NCBI GenBank assembly: GCA_963794185.1
Contig: CAWCDM010000105.1
Location: forward strand, 1 to 64,000
Reading direction: 5' to 3'
DNA: 64,000 bases
Source of the DNA: JAMXLO01 sp963794185
Lineage (GTDB): Bacteria; Pseudomonadota; Alphaproteobacteria; Acetobacterales; Acetobacteraceae
Position 1 is the first letter of the stretch. Each line of letters starts with the position of its first letter. A model generated the notes under the pieces. The model was not told where the DNA came from, ran no database searches, and saw nothing but the letters and a program-made list of their open reading frames with translations. Positions 1 to 9,177 of this stretch are shown in pieces. Position numbers and translations under genes: made by a program.

Positions 1-300
1 TCGGCTCTCCAATACCGGCATGACGACGGAGGCGTGCATGTTGAACGCGAGCGCGGTGGACGGACAGCCCTGGCCCAACGCCTCGTAGGCGATCGTGTGG
101 TCCAGAAAGCTTGCGCCCCTTCCGCCCAATGACCGGGGAATGGTGAGTTCAAGAAACCCCTCCTGACGAAGGCGGTCGTAGTTCTCGATCGGGTGCGAAG
201 CGTCGCGGTCGTGGTCGGCCGAGCGCGTGGCAAAATCGGCGGCCAGGTCCAGGCAGCGCCGTTGCAGGCGCTGCTGGTCCTTGGTGAGCGCGAAATCCAC
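1..300 (-). CDS. Acyl-CoA dehydrogenase, N-terminal part (cut by window edge)
   Basis: One hundred codons are open from a GTG at 300 to the window edge. The start reads MDFALTKDQQRLQRRC, followed by AADFA, an NYDRLRQEGF segment, and IPRSLGGRGASFLDH, which is the usual N-terminal helical domain of FAD-dependent acyl-CoA dehydrogenases. These enzymes oxidise acyl-CoA to enoyl-CoA and pass electrons to ETF. The catalytic base and FAD-binding middle domain lie outside the window, so the substrate cannot be inferred. It runs the same way as the propeller gene upstream at 322-1374, 21 bp apart, so co-transcription is possible. Confidence 0.8.
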   Translation of the reverse strand, partial: MDFALTKDQQRLQRRCLDLAADFATRSADHDRDASHPIENYDRLRQEGFLELTIPRSLGGRGASFLDHTIAYEALGQGCPSTALAFNMHASVVMPVLESR

Positions 301-321
301 GCGCCGTCCCCTGCGCCGTGC

Positions 322-1374
322 TCAGCCGCGGGCGAGCGCGTAGATCTGCGTGCCTCCCGGCGGCGGCTTGTGCGCCGTCCAGCTCTCGCCGCCGTCGTGG
401 CTGCTGTAGACCTCGCCGCCATTGGTGGCGCAGGACATCAGCGCGGGCCGGTGTTCGTCGAAGGCGAGCGCGAACATCGTGTGCGGCGGCTGCACACCCA
501 TATCCACGCGCGTCCAGGTATCGCCGCCGTCGCCGCTGTACAGCAGCACGCCGCGGTCGCTCTGGAAATTGCTGCCCGCCGCCACGAACAGCTTGCGCGG
601 ATTGCCCGGCACCTCGCGGATGTCGCGGCAATAGATCTGGCCCTTGGCGTTCATCGGCTCCAGCTTCACGTGCCGCCAGTGGTCGCCGCCGTCGGCGCTG
701 TGGAACATGCCGGCGCGGCCGATGCCGAACACCGTGCCGGGCCGCCAGCGGCTGGCCAGCACGCCGTGCATGTCGACCGCGTCGTCGTTGAGATACTGGC
801 CGTGGCTCAGGTTCTCCCAGTGCTCGCCGCCGTCGGTGGAGCGGATGGTGCCGCCGACCTCGATCGCGGCGTACAGGTGGTCCGGTTCGTTGACGCTGGC
901 GTCCAGCTATCAGCACCCGCTTCGCCGGGTTGGCGCCGGGTGCCGTGGTGATCTCGGGGAAGCGCACGCTCACCGGCAGGCGCGTCCAGCGTTCGCCGGC
1001 ATCGTCGCTACGGTAGATCTCGCAGTTCTCATAGCCGATGAAGACGACGTGCCGGGATCGTACGGGTGGAACAGGAACGACCAGACCGGCAGGCCGTGGT
1101 CCTGGATGTCGATCTTCTCCCAGTGCTCGCCGCGGTCGCCGCTGCGATAGGGGCCGGACTGCGTGCCGGCGTAGACGATGTCGGGGTTCAGCGGGTGCAC
1201 CGCCAGCGCGCGCACCGCGGGCGCCTCCGGGAGGCCGCGCTGCAGCGTCTCCCATTCGTCGCTGCCGTCGGCCATGCGGTAGAGGCCGGACTGCACCACC
1301 CGGCCGCGTCCGGTTTCGCCGGCCAGACCGAGGTAGATGTGGGATCGCTGGTCGTTTGCTCCGCTGGTTGCCAA
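322..1374 (-). CDS. BNR/sialidase-like beta-propeller protein (two frameshifts)
   Basis: Three consecutive reading frames on the minus strand together give one roughly 350-residue protein. The frame changes near 1050 and again near 905. Repeated Asp-box style motifs are visible: YRSGDRGEHWEK, YRSDDAGERW, RSTDGGEHWEN, HSADGGDHWR, YSGDGGDTWTR and YSSHDGGESW. This is typical of BNR-repeat propellers annotated as exo-alpha-sialidase or photosystem II stability factor-like proteins. No signal peptide is visible. The likely start is TTG at 1374, 8 nt after GGGAGG; no ATG gives a better start. The enzymatic role is unknown, because most family members of this kind have no proven sialidase activity. 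Confidence 0.7.
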
Positions 1375-1571
1375 GGGATTGTCCTCCCGTGCTGTGGTTG
1401 GCGTTGTCGCGCTCGATCGGTGGCGACCGATCATTGCCTTCTGGTCGGCGGCCTGGGCAGAGCTTGGCAAGCCTTGCACGGGTTCCGCAAGACTTTGGGT
1501 ATCCACCAATGACGACGGCCCCGGATTGGAGCAAGCTGTCATTGCCGCAGACGCATTTCAGGAGCAGCCCC

Positions 1572-1886
1572 ATGTGCCTTGGCATTCCAGCACAGATCGT
1601 GCGCATCGACGATGCAGAGGCGATGCTTGCGACCGTCGAAGTGACGGGCGTTCGACGCCAGGTGAACATCATGTGCGTCGTCGATGCCAACCATCCGCTG
1701 GGGTCCTGCGTTGGCGACTGGGTATTGCTGCATGTCGGGTTTGCCATGAGCAGGATCGACGAGGCCGAGGCGGCCGAGACGTTGCGCGTTCTCTCGCAAC
1801 TTGGCGAGATGCAGGCGGAACTCGGGTTGATGCAACTGACCAGGTCCGATGGACCTGCCAGTGAACCCGAACAAGGGCAATCCTGA
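1572..1886 (+). CDS. hypC: HypC/HybG/HupF-family hydrogenase maturation chaperone (orphan)
   Basis: The protein starts MCLGIPAQIV, the invariant HypC N-terminus in which Cys2 contacts HypD and the hydrogenase large-subunit precursor during delivery of the Fe(CN)2CO group. It then follows the family pattern (VTGVRRQVN, GDWVLLHVGFAMSRIDEAEA, ETLRVLSQLGEM). At 104 residues it is slightly longer than typical because of a C-terminal tail. The ATG at 1572 places Cys at residue 2, which fixes the start. No hydrogenase subunit or other hyp gene is visible within the window, so here it is an orphan. It could serve a hydrogenase encoded elsewhere or a HypC-like function outside hydrogenase assembly. 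Confidence 0.85.
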   Translation: MCLGIPAQIVRIDDAEAMLATVEVTGVRRQVNIMCVVDANHPLGSCVGDWVLLHVGFAMSRIDEAEAAETLRVLSQLGEMQAELGLMQLTRSDGPASEPEQGQS

Positions 1887-1887
1887 C

Positions 1888-1989
1888 ATGCGGGTTCTGC
1901 GCCTCTCGGCCGGCGCGGTGGCGGGTATGCAATCCCTGTGCGACTGGAGCCGCGAGGCCAACGCGGCTGGCGAGGCGGCGTTCGCATAG
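1888..1989 (+). CDS. Possible 33-residue ORF after hypC
   Basis: An ATG one base after the hypC stop opens 33 codons (MRVLRLSAGAVAGM... ending GEAAFA) and stops at TAG 1987-1989. The tight spacing suggests possible translational coupling. The product is not recognised, and the ORF could equally be leader sequence of the transporter that starts at 2035. Confidence 0.25.
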   Translation: MRVLRLSAGAVAGMQSLCDWSREANAAGEAAFA

Positions 1990-2034
1990 CAGACCGGCGA
2001 CACCGACCAGGTCGCGCGGGAAGGACGTTCATCC

Positions 2035-3244
2035 GTGACCACCGAACCCGAGTCCGCGTACGCATGGGTGCGCCTGGGCGTATCCGTGCTGCTCTCCACG
2101 CTCGGCGGCATCAGCCTGTGGTCAGTGGTGGTCGTGCTGCCCGCGGTGCAGGCGGAATTTGGAGTGGATCGCGCCGCTGCGTCGTTGCCATACACCTTGA
2201 CGATGGTGGGGTTCACGGTGGGGGCGTGCTCATGGGCCGCATGGCGGACCGGTTCGGCATCATGCTTCCCGCTCTCATCGGGGCGGTCGCGCCCAGTATC
2301 GGCTATGTCGCCGCGGGCTACGCGACCAGCCTCTGGCAGTTCGCGTTGGCACACGGACTGCTGATCGCACTGCTCGGCGGGGCCGCGACATTCGGGCCGA
2401 TCGTCGCGGACACGTCGCACTGGTTCACCCGCCGTCGCGGCATCGCGGTCGCGACCGCCGCATCGGGCAACTACCTGGCAGGCACCATCTGGCCGCCCTT
2501 CGTGCAGCATTTCGTCCAGACCGTCGGCTGGCGTCACACGCATATCGGCATCGGCGTGTTGTGCGCCGTCACCATGATCCCGCTTGCGCTCGCGCTGCGC
2601 CGCAGACCTCCGGCGCATCGGCTCGACGCGACCGCCCCACTCGTGCGGCACGCGCACGTCACGCTTGGCCTGTCGCCGGCGACGCTGCAGGTGCTGCTGT
2701 CCATCGCCGGCTTCGCTTGCTGCGTTGCGATGTCGATGCCGCAGGTGCATATCGTTGCGTATTGCAGTGACCTCGGCTACGGCATGACGCGCGGGGCGGA
2801 GATGCTGTCGCTGATGCTCGGGCTCGGCATCGTCAGCCGCGTCGGTTCGGGTTTCTTCGCCGACCGGTTCGGCGGCCTGCCGACGCTGCTGCTCGGATCC
2901 GCGGCGCAGATGCTGGCGCTGCTGCTCTATCTCGGCTTCAGCAGCCTGACATCGCTCTATGTGATCTCGGCGCTGTTCGGCCTGTTCCAGGGCGGCGTCA
3001 TCCCGAGCTACGCGATCATCATCCGCGAGTACTCCCCGCGCGCGAGGCGGGCATGCGGTTCGGCATGGTGATCATGGCCACCTTGTTCGGGATGGCATTC
3101 GGTGGCTGGATATCCGGCGTGATCTTCGATGCCACCGGTCCCTACAGCGCCGCCTTCGCCAACGGCGCGCTGTGGAACCTGCTCAATCTCGGCATTGCGG
3201 TCGCGTTGTTGACACGCAGTGCCAGGCGGATGGCGCCTGCCTGA
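2035..3244 (+). CDS. MFS transporter, oxalate/formate-antiporter-like (two frameshifts)
   Basis: A GTG start at 2035 follows AAGGA. Three reading frames join near 2227 and 3048 into one protein of about 400 residues. Several hydrophobic helices are visible, as is the MFS loop 2-3 signature (MGRMADRFG) and its second-half counterpart (GSGFFADRFGG). The combination of an N-terminal SVLLSTLGG helix and the late segment LFQGGVIPSYAIIIREY resembles monocarboxylate/oxalate-type MFS carriers. The substrate is unknown. It heads a same-strand run with a hydrolase and an N-carbamoyl amino acid hydrolase, so uptake of an amide or carboxylate substrate would fit. Each frame break looks like a single lost base. 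Confidence 0.75.
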
Positions 3245-3259
3245 ACGAAAGGGAATGTG

Positions 3260-4471
3260 ATGGACGCGAAACCGGAAGACGTCGGCCTTTCGTCCGAGCG
3301 GCTGGCACGCGTGAACGGCTGGGCACAGCGCCTGGTGGACGACGGCCGGCTTCCTGGCATGATCACGATGGTCCTGCGCCGCGGCAAGCTGGTGCATTTC
3401 AATATCTGCGGCCTGGCCGACATCAAGCGGGAAAAGCGGATGGGGCCGGATACGATCTTCCGCTTCTACTCGATGACCAAGCCGCTAACCTCGACTGCGA
3501 TCATGACGCTGTACGAGGAGGGTCGCTTCCAGCTCGACGATCCGATTTCTCGCTTTTTGCCGTGCTTCAAGGACATGCGCGTTGCCGTCGGCGGCATGCG
3601 CGGCAAGCTGGAGACGGCGCCGGCGGAGCGCGACATCACGTTCCGTGACCTGCTCACGCACACCTCGGGCCTGACCTACGGCTTCATGGAGGCGACACCG
3701 GTCGATGCGCAGTACCGCGACCGTGGCGTCGATTTCCAGACTTCCGACAAGACGCTCGCCGAGGTGGTCGAGATCGCGGCAGACATCCCGTTGATCGCGC
3801 AGCCCGGCGCAGAGTGGAACTACAGCATTGCGACCGACGTGCTGGGCCATCTGGTCGCGGTGATCTCCGGCATGCCATTCGAGCAGTTCCTGCGCGAGCG
3901 CGTAACCGGACCGCTGGGCATGGCGGACACCGATTTCCATGTGCCTGCCGACAAGAATTCTAGTTTTGCCGCAAACTATACCTGCGCGGCGGATGGCCGC
4001 CTGTTGCTGATCGACGATCCGGAGAAGAGCATCTTTTGCGCGCCGCGGAAGATCGCGTCCGGCGGTGGCGGCCTGCTGTCCACCGCCGGCGATTACATGC
4101 GCTTCTGCCGCATGATGCTGAACAAGGGAGAGCTCGACGGCGTCCGACTGCTTGGCCGCAAGACGGTCGAACTGATGACGTCGAACCATCTGCGCGGCGA
4201 CATGGCGGATATGGGTCAGCCGCGCTTTTCCGAATCATCCTACAACGGCATCGGCTTCGGCCTTGGCTTCTCCGTTACGCTGGATCCGGCGAAGGCGCAG
4301 ATTCTCGGTTCGGCGGGAGAATATGCCTGGGGCGGCGCGGCCAGCACTGCATTCTGGATCGATCCCGCCGAAGACATGGCGGTGATCATGCTGACCCAGC
4401 TCATGCCGTCGTCCACCTATCCGATCCGCCGCGAACTGCGGGTGCTGACCTACCAGGCGATCGTGGACTGA
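3260..4471 (+). CDS. Serine hydrolase, beta-lactamase class C / esterase family
   Basis: The protein is 403 residues from ATG 3260, after GAAAGGGAA; a GTG one codon earlier is less likely. The catalytic S-x-x-K motif is SMTK at residues 71-74, preceded by FRFY. A second-motif tyrosine is in WNYSI near residue 188. The HTSGLTYGF and FLPCF segments are typical of penicillin-binding-protein-like esterases (class VIII). No signal peptide is seen, which argues against a periplasmic beta-lactamase. It lies 15 bp after the MFS gene and just before an amidohydrolase gene, so it probably cleaves an ester or amide in a catabolic route. Confidence 0.8.
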   Translation: MDAKPEDVGLSSERLARVNGWAQRLVDDGRLPGMITMVLRRGKLVHFNICGLADIKREKRMGPDTIFRFYSMTKPLTSTAIMTLYEEGRFQLDDPISRFLPCFKDMRVAVGGMRGKLETAPAERDITFRDLLTHTSGLTYGFMEATPVDAQYRDRGVDFQTSDKTLAEVVEIAADIPLIAQPGAEWNYSIATDVLGHLVAVISGMPFEQFLRERVTGPLGMADTDFHVPADKNSSFAANYTCAADGRLLLIDDPEKSIFCAPRKIASGGGGLLSTAGDYMRFCRMMLNKGELDGVRLLGRKTVELMTSNHLRGDMADMGQPRFSESSYNGIGFGLGFSVTLDPAKAQILGSAGEYAWGGAASTAFWIDPAEDMAVIMLTQLMPSSTYPIRRELRVLTYQAIVD

Positions 4472-4512
4472 GGGGTGTTGCAAACGGCGAAGCTCTTGTT
4501 GCCGGGGGATGC

Positions 4513-5739
4513 ATGACACCATCGATCAATGCAGACCGGTTGTGGCAGTCGATCATGGACATGGCGCGCATCGGGCCCACACCGGAAGGCGGCAGTTGCC
4601 GCCTCGCACTTTCACCCGAGGACGCGCAGGCGCGTGCACTGCTGCTGGAGTGGTGTCGGCCGCTCAACCTTCGCTTCGAGCAGGATGCGGTGGGAAGCAT
4701 GTTCGTCCGCCGGGAAGGAAATGATCCGGCAGCGCAGGCCGTCGCGTTCGGCAGCCATCTCGACACGGTGCCGACCGGGGGAAAATTCGACGGCGTGTTC
4801 GGAGTGCTGGCCGGTCTGGAGGTGATGCGTACGCTGGATGAGGCGAAGGTCCGGACACGCGCGCCGCTCGAACTGGTGAACTGGACCAACGAGGAAGGCA
4901 GCCGCTTCCGTCCCGCCATGATGGGCAGCCGAGTGCACGCGTGCGACATGATGCTGGAGGACGCGCTGGCCATCACCGACGACAAGGGCATCAGCGTGCG
5001 CGAGGCCCTCCGGTCGAGTGGTCAGGCAGGTCCGCTCGCGCCCGCCCCGCGCGGCTGGGCCTGCTGGCTGGAGGCGCATATCGAGCAGGCTCCGGTGATG
5101 GAGGCGACCGGGACGGATATCGGCATCGTCACCGGCACAGTGCATGCGCGCTACTTCCAGCTTACCGTGACCGGCGATCCGAGCCATGTCGGCCCAACAA
5201 CGATGGATCGGCGGCGTGACAGCCTGGCCGCGACGGCGGAAATCATCCTGGCCATCGAGCGCATCGCACACGCGGCGGAACCCTCGGGCCGCGCATCGGC
5301 CACGTGGATCGAGAATTTTCCCAATGCCCGCGGAAATGTCGCCAACATCACCCGTCTGCATTGCGATGTGCGTCACGAGCATGCCGAGCGCGCCATCGCG
5401 ATGGAGCACGAACTGCGCGACATGCTGAATGGCATATCGAAGCGCCGGCGTGTCACGATCGATGTCGATGCGTACGCAACGTTCGGGCCTATTTCGTTTG
5501 ATCCGACCATCGGCGCCGTGCTGCGGCAAAAGGCCGAAGCGCGCCAACTCGCGACGCAAGACATGATTGCGGCCGCCGGCCACGATTCTGTGCTGATCGC
5601 GAAGCTGTGCCCGAGTGCGATGCTGTTCGTTCCGAGTGTCGGTGGCATCACCCACAATCCGCGCGAATACTCGACGCCGGAGCAGGTGGCGCGCGGCGCC
5701 CAGGTGCTGCTCGATGCCGTGCTGGAACTGGCGGGGTAG
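4513..5739 (+). CDS. M20-family N-carbamoyl-L-amino acid hydrolase / allantoate amidohydrolase-like
   Basis: The protein has 408 residues, the usual size for the HyuC/AllC/beta-ureidopropionase group of M20 metallohydrolases. Metal-site motifs are present: GSHLDTVPTGGKFDGVFGVL, WTNEEGSRFRPAMMGSR, HIEQAPVME, and a C-terminal GITHNPREYS. The lid domain carries GDPSHVGPTTMDRRRD. These enzymes release carbamate or ureido groups from N-carbamoyl amino acids or ureides. ATG 4513 lies just after GGGGGAT. It sits in the run MFS - serine hydrolase - this gene - alcohol dehydrogenase. The exact substrate (carbamoyl amino acid, allantoate or ureidopropionate) cannot be fixed from sequence alone. Confidence 0.88.
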   Translation: MTPSINADRLWQSIMDMARIGPTPEGGSCRLALSPEDAQARALLLEWCRPLNLRFEQDAVGSMFVRREGNDPAAQAVAFGSHLDTVPTGGKFDGVFGVLAGLEVMRTLDEAKVRTRAPLELVNWTNEEGSRFRPAMMGSRVHACDMMLEDALAITDDKGISVREALRSSGQAGPLAPAPRGWACWLEAHIEQAPVMEATGTDIGIVTGTVHARYFQLTVTGDPSHVGPTTMDRRRDSLAATAEIILAIERIAHAAEPSGRASATWIENFPNARGNVANITRLHCDVRHEHAERAIAMEHELRDMLNGISKRRRVTIDVDAYATFGPISFDPTIGAVLRQKAEARQLATQDMIAAAGHDSVLIAKLCPSAMLFVPSVGGITHNPREYSTPEQVARGAQVLLDAVLELAG

Positions 5740-5748
5740 GGTTTGCCC

Positions 5749-6732
5749 ATGCGCGCCATGCTGCTCGATCAGCCGCACCAGCCGCTCCGACTAGCTGCCG
5801 TCGCGGTGCCCGCGCCGGGTCCGGGCCAGGTGCTGATCCGCGTGCACGCCTGCGCCGTGTGCCGCACCGACCTGCACGTGGTGGACGGCGAACTCGCGGG
5901 GGCAAAACTGCCGTTGGTGCCGGGCCATGAGATCGTCGGCAGCGTTGCGGCACTCGGGGCGGATGTGGATCGGTTCCGCATCGGCGATCGCGTCGGCGTG
6001 CCATGGCTGGGCTGGACCTGCGGCATATGCGAATTCTGCCGATCTGGACGGGAGAATCTGTGCGCGCAGGCGCGCTTCACCGGCTACCAGATCGATGGCG
6101 GCTACGGCGACCACACCGTGGCTGATCAGCGCTTCTGCTTCGCGATCCCATCTGGCTTCAGCGACGCGGAAGCGGCACCGTTGCTGTGTGCCGGCCTGAT
6201 CGGATACCGCTCGCTGCGCATGGCCGGCGAGGCACGCCGGCTCGGCCTCTACGGCTTCGGCGCCGCGGCGCATATCATTGCACAGGTCGCACGCTGGCAG
6301 GGCCGCGACGTGTACGCGTTCACAAGTCCCGGTGACACAGCGGCACAGGCCTTCGCCCGCGAGCTTGGCGCGGTATGGGCCGGCGGTTCCGATCAGTCGC
6401 CGCCGCAGCGCCTGGATGCGGCAATCATCTTCGCACCCGTTGGTCCGCTGGTTCCCGCGGCGCTGCGGGCCGTCGAGCGTGGCGGAACGGTGGTATGCGC
6501 CGGCATCCATATGAGTCCGATCCCGAGTTTTCCCTACGACATCCTATGGGGCGAACGGATGGTGCGTTCGGTCGCCAACCTCACGCGCCGCGACGGCGAC
6601 GAATTCCTCGAACTGGCGCCGAAGGTTCCGGTGAAGACGCGTCCGCTGCCCTATGCGCTCGAACAGGCGAACGAGGCGTTGAACGATCTGCGCGCGGGAC
6701 GCCTGCAAGGTGCGGCGGTCTTGCAAATCTAA
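5749..6732 (+). CDS. Zinc-dependent alcohol dehydrogenase, MDR superfamily
   Basis: The protein has 327 residues. GHEIVGSVAALG is the catalytic-zinc region, and CAVCRTDLHV carries the first zinc ligand Cys. The structural-zinc loop CGICEFCRSGRENLC has four cysteines. The Rossmann region reads LGLYGFGAAAHI. The C-terminal part (SVANLTRRDGDEFL, TRPLPYALEQANEAL) resembles the AdhA-like zinc-binding group that oxidises alcohols or reduces aldehydes with NAD(P). ATG 5749 is preferred over the TTG two codons earlier. The gene follows the amidohydrolase by 9 bp, so the two are probably co-transcribed. Confidence 0.88.
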   Translation: MRAMLLDQPHQPLRLAAVAVPAPGPGQVLIRVHACAVCRTDLHVVDGELAGAKLPLVPGHEIVGSVAALGADVDRFRIGDRVGVPWLGWTCGICEFCRSGRENLCAQARFTGYQIDGGYGDHTVADQRFCFAIPSGFSDAEAAPLLCAGLIGYRSLRMAGEARRLGLYGFGAAAHIIAQVARWQGRDVYAFTSPGDTAAQAFARELGAVWAGGSDQSPPQRLDAAIIFAPVGPLVPAALRAVERGGTVVCAGIHMSPIPSFPYDILWGERMVRSVANLTRRDGDEFLELAPKVPVKTRPLPYALEQANEALNDLRAGRLQGAAVLQI

Positions 6733-6806
6733 CCCTTCGGCGCGTTGACGCCCCGATGCCTCACGCCTAGCGTGCGCCCGATCTTCGGGACAGAAGGAAC
6801 GCCTAA

Positions 6807-7586
6807 ATGGCAAACAAGCTCAAGCAACGCATTCAGTCAGGGAAAGCGGCCGTCAACGGCTGGCTCGCCATTCCGTCCGGCTTTTCGGCCGAGGTGATGG
6901 CACAATGCGGCTGGGACAGCGTGACCGTGGACATGCAGCACGGCGTGCAGGACTACCTGTCGATGGTGCAATGCTTTCAGGCGATGACGGCGCATCCGAT
7001 CACGCCGCTGGTGCGCGTGCCGTGGAACGAGCCGGGCATCATCGGCAAGGTGCTGGACGGCGGTGCATGGGGCGTCATCTGCCCGATGGTGAACAACAAG
7101 GCGGAGGCGCAGGCGTTGGCGACAGCCTGTCTGTATCCTCCGGCCGGCAAGCGCAGCAACGGCCCGATCCGCGCTGCGATGTACGGCGAGGCGTCCAATT
7201 ATCAAAAGACGGCCAACGACGAAGTGCTGGTGATCCCGATGATCGAGACGCAGGAAGGCATCGACAACATCGACGAGATTCTGTCCGTGCCCGGGATCAG
7301 CGGCATCTATATCGGGCCCTCCGACATGGGCCTGTCGCTCGGCCTGATCCCCATCCTGGATCGCGAGGAGCCGGTGATCCTGGGGATCTACGAGAAGCTG
7401 CTCGCGTCGTGCAAAAAGCACGGCAAGTTCGCCGGCATCCACAATGGTACCGGCGCCTATGCCGGTCGGATGATCCAGATGGGCTTCCGCTTCGTCACCA
7501 TTGCCAACGACAGCGGCCTGATGGCGCGCGCGGCGCGCGAGGCGGTGGCGGCGACGCGCAAGGCGGGCGGCCACGTCGCAAGCTGA
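6807..7586 (+). CDS. HpcH/HpaI-type aldolase
   Basis: The protein has 259 residues with the class II pyruvate aldolase pattern: NGWLAIPSGFSAEVMAQCGWDSVTVDMQHG, VRVPWNEPGIIGKVLDGGAWGVICPMV, VIPMIETQEGIDNID and GIYIGPSDMGLSLG. These enzymes reversibly cleave 2-keto-4-hydroxy acids to pyruvate plus an aldehyde, and act in homoprotocatechuate and sugar-acid catabolism. A GAAGGAA site precedes ATG 6807. The next gene is a UxaA-family dehydratase, so a dehydratase-plus-aldolase route for a sugar acid is a reasonable inference. Confidence 0.9.
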   Translation: MANKLKQRIQSGKAAVNGWLAIPSGFSAEVMAQCGWDSVTVDMQHGVQDYLSMVQCFQAMTAHPITPLVRVPWNEPGIIGKVLDGGAWGVICPMVNNKAEAQALATACLYPPAGKRSNGPIRAAMYGEASNYQKTANDEVLVIPMIETQEGIDNIDEILSVPGISGIYIGPSDMGLSLGLIPILDREEPVILGIYEKLLASCKKHGKFAGIHNGTGAYAGRMIQMGFRFVTIANDSGLMARAAREAVAATRKAGGHVAS

Positions 7587-7651
7587 GTATCGATCTCGAC
7601 GGCCGCGGGTGCGATTGCCCGCGGCCGATTTGATTCCAGGGAGTGATTGCC

Positions 7652-9175
7652 ATGGCACCGCCGCCCGTGATCCGCCTGCACCCGGACGACTGCGTGGTGA
7701 TCGCGCGTGCAACGTTGCTGGCCGGTGCGCCCGTTGCCGATGCTGTGGTTGCGGCGGAACGTATTCCCGCGGGGCACAAGGTCGCGGTGCGGCCGATTAA
7801 CGCGGGCGAGCCGGTGCGGCGCTACGGCCAGATCATCGGCTTCGCCGCGACGCCGATCGCACCGGGCCAGCACGTGCATGTGCACAACTGCGAGATGGGC
7901 GACTTCGCCAAGGACTATGCCTACGGCGTTGACGCGAGGCCGACCGATTATGCCAACACGCCGGCCGGCTTCCAGGGCATTCGTCGGCCCGACGGTCGCG
8001 TCGCGACGCGCAACTATATCGGCATCCTGACCTCGGTGAACTGCAGCGCGCATGTGGCGGGATTGGTCGCCGACATGTTCCGCCGAAACCCGTTCACCGG
8101 CGACGATCCGCTGGCGGATTTTCCCAATGTCGATGGCGTGGTGGCGCTGACCCACAAGACCGGCTGCGGCATGACCGAGGCCGAGCCGCTGCGCGTGCTG
8201 CGGCGCACGCTGGCGGGTTACGCGCGGCACGCGAATTTCTCCCACGTGATCGTGCTGGGGCTTGGCTGCGAGGTGAACCAGATCCGCGGGCTGATGGAGG
8301 AGCAGCGCCTGACTGGGCGCATCCGCAACATGGACATTCAGTCGATGGGCGGCACGCGCAAAACGGTCGAAGCGGGCGTCGCCTTCGTGAAGGAGGTTCT
8401 GGCGGAGGCGAACGAGGTTCGCCGCGAACCCGTACCGGTGAGCGAACTGACGGTGGCGCTGCAATGCGGCGGTTCGGATGGGTATTCGGGCGTGTCGGCC
8501 AATCCGGCGCTTGGTGCGGCGAGCGATCTCGTGGTGCGGCATGGCGGCACGGTGATCCTGTCGGAGACGCCCGAGACCTATGGCGCCGAGCATCTGCTGA
8601 CGCGGCGCGCGGTGTCGCGCGAGGTGGGCGAGAAACTGGTGGCGCTGATGCGCTGGTGGGAAGATTACACGCGGCGCGAAGGTGCCGAGATGAATGCCAA
8701 CCCCTCGCCCGGCAACAAGGCGGGCGGGCTGACCACAATTTTGGAAAAATCGCTCGGGGCGATGGCGAAGGCGGGCAGCACTAATCTTGTCGATGTCGTG
8801 CAGTATGCCGAGGCGGTGACGGCGAAGGGGTTCGTGTTCATGGACACGCCGGGCTACGACCCGGTGGCGGCGACCGGTCAGGTGGCCGGCGGCGCCAATC
8901 TGGTGTGCTTCACCACGGGCCGCGGCAGCGTGTTCGGCTGCAAGCCGTCGCCGTCGATCAAGCTCGCGACCAACACGCCGATGTATCAGCGCATGGAAGA
9001 CGACATGGACGTGAACTGCGGCACGATCCTGGACGGCGACGAGAGCGTGCAGATATGCGGCCAGCGCATCTTCGAACTGATGCTGCGCGTGGCGTCCGGC
9101 GAGCGGACGAAAAGTGAAGAATTCGATTTCGGGGCGGCCGAGTTTGCGCCGTGGGTGCTCGGCGCGACGATGTAG
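7652..9175 (+). CDS. Altronate/galactarate dehydratase, UxaA family
   Basis: The 507-residue protein contains both halves of the family. An N-terminal SAF-like domain (residues ~1-90, HVHNCEMGDFAKDYAYG) is followed by the large dehydratase domain (RPDGRVATRNYIGI, THKTGCGMTEAEPLRVL, LGLGCEVNQI, QCGGSDGYSGVSANPALG, TTGRGSVFGCKPSPSIKLATNT). The family removes water from D-altronate or galactarate to give 2-keto-3-deoxy sugar acids, using iron. ATG 7652 lies 8 nt after GGGAG. It sits 65 bp after an HpaI aldolase, which would cleave the keto-deoxy product. It ends 2 bp from the convergent glycosyltransferase gene. Confidence 0.9.
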   Translation: MAPPPVIRLHPDDCVVIARATLLAGAPVADAVVAAERIPAGHKVAVRPINAGEPVRRYGQIIGFAATPIAPGQHVHVHNCEMGDFAKDYAYGVDARPTDYANTPAGFQGIRRPDGRVATRNYIGILTSVNCSAHVAGLVADMFRRNPFTGDDPLADFPNVDGVVALTHKTGCGMTEAEPLRVLRRTLAGYARHANFSHVIVLGLGCEVNQIRGLMEEQRLTGRIRNMDIQSMGGTRKTVEAGVAFVKEVLAEANEVRREPVPVSELTVALQCGGSDGYSGVSANPALGAASDLVVRHGGTVILSETPETYGAEHLLTRRAVSREVGEKLVALMRWWEDYTRREGAEMNANPSPGNKAGGLTTILEKSLGAMAKAGSTNLVDVVQYAEAVTAKGFVFMDTPGYDPVAATGQVAGGANLVCFTTGRGSVFGCKPSPSIKLATNTPMYQRMEDDMDVNCGTILDGDESVQICGQRIFELMLRVASGERTKSEEFDFGAAEFAPWVLGATM

Positions 9176-9177
9176 CG

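Noticed and set aside
149..2065. Long minus-strand open frame of 638 codons
   Set aside because: It crosses hypC and upstream DNA on the opposite strand and is Arg/Pro-rich. Only the part that belongs to the frameshifted propeller gene makes sense.
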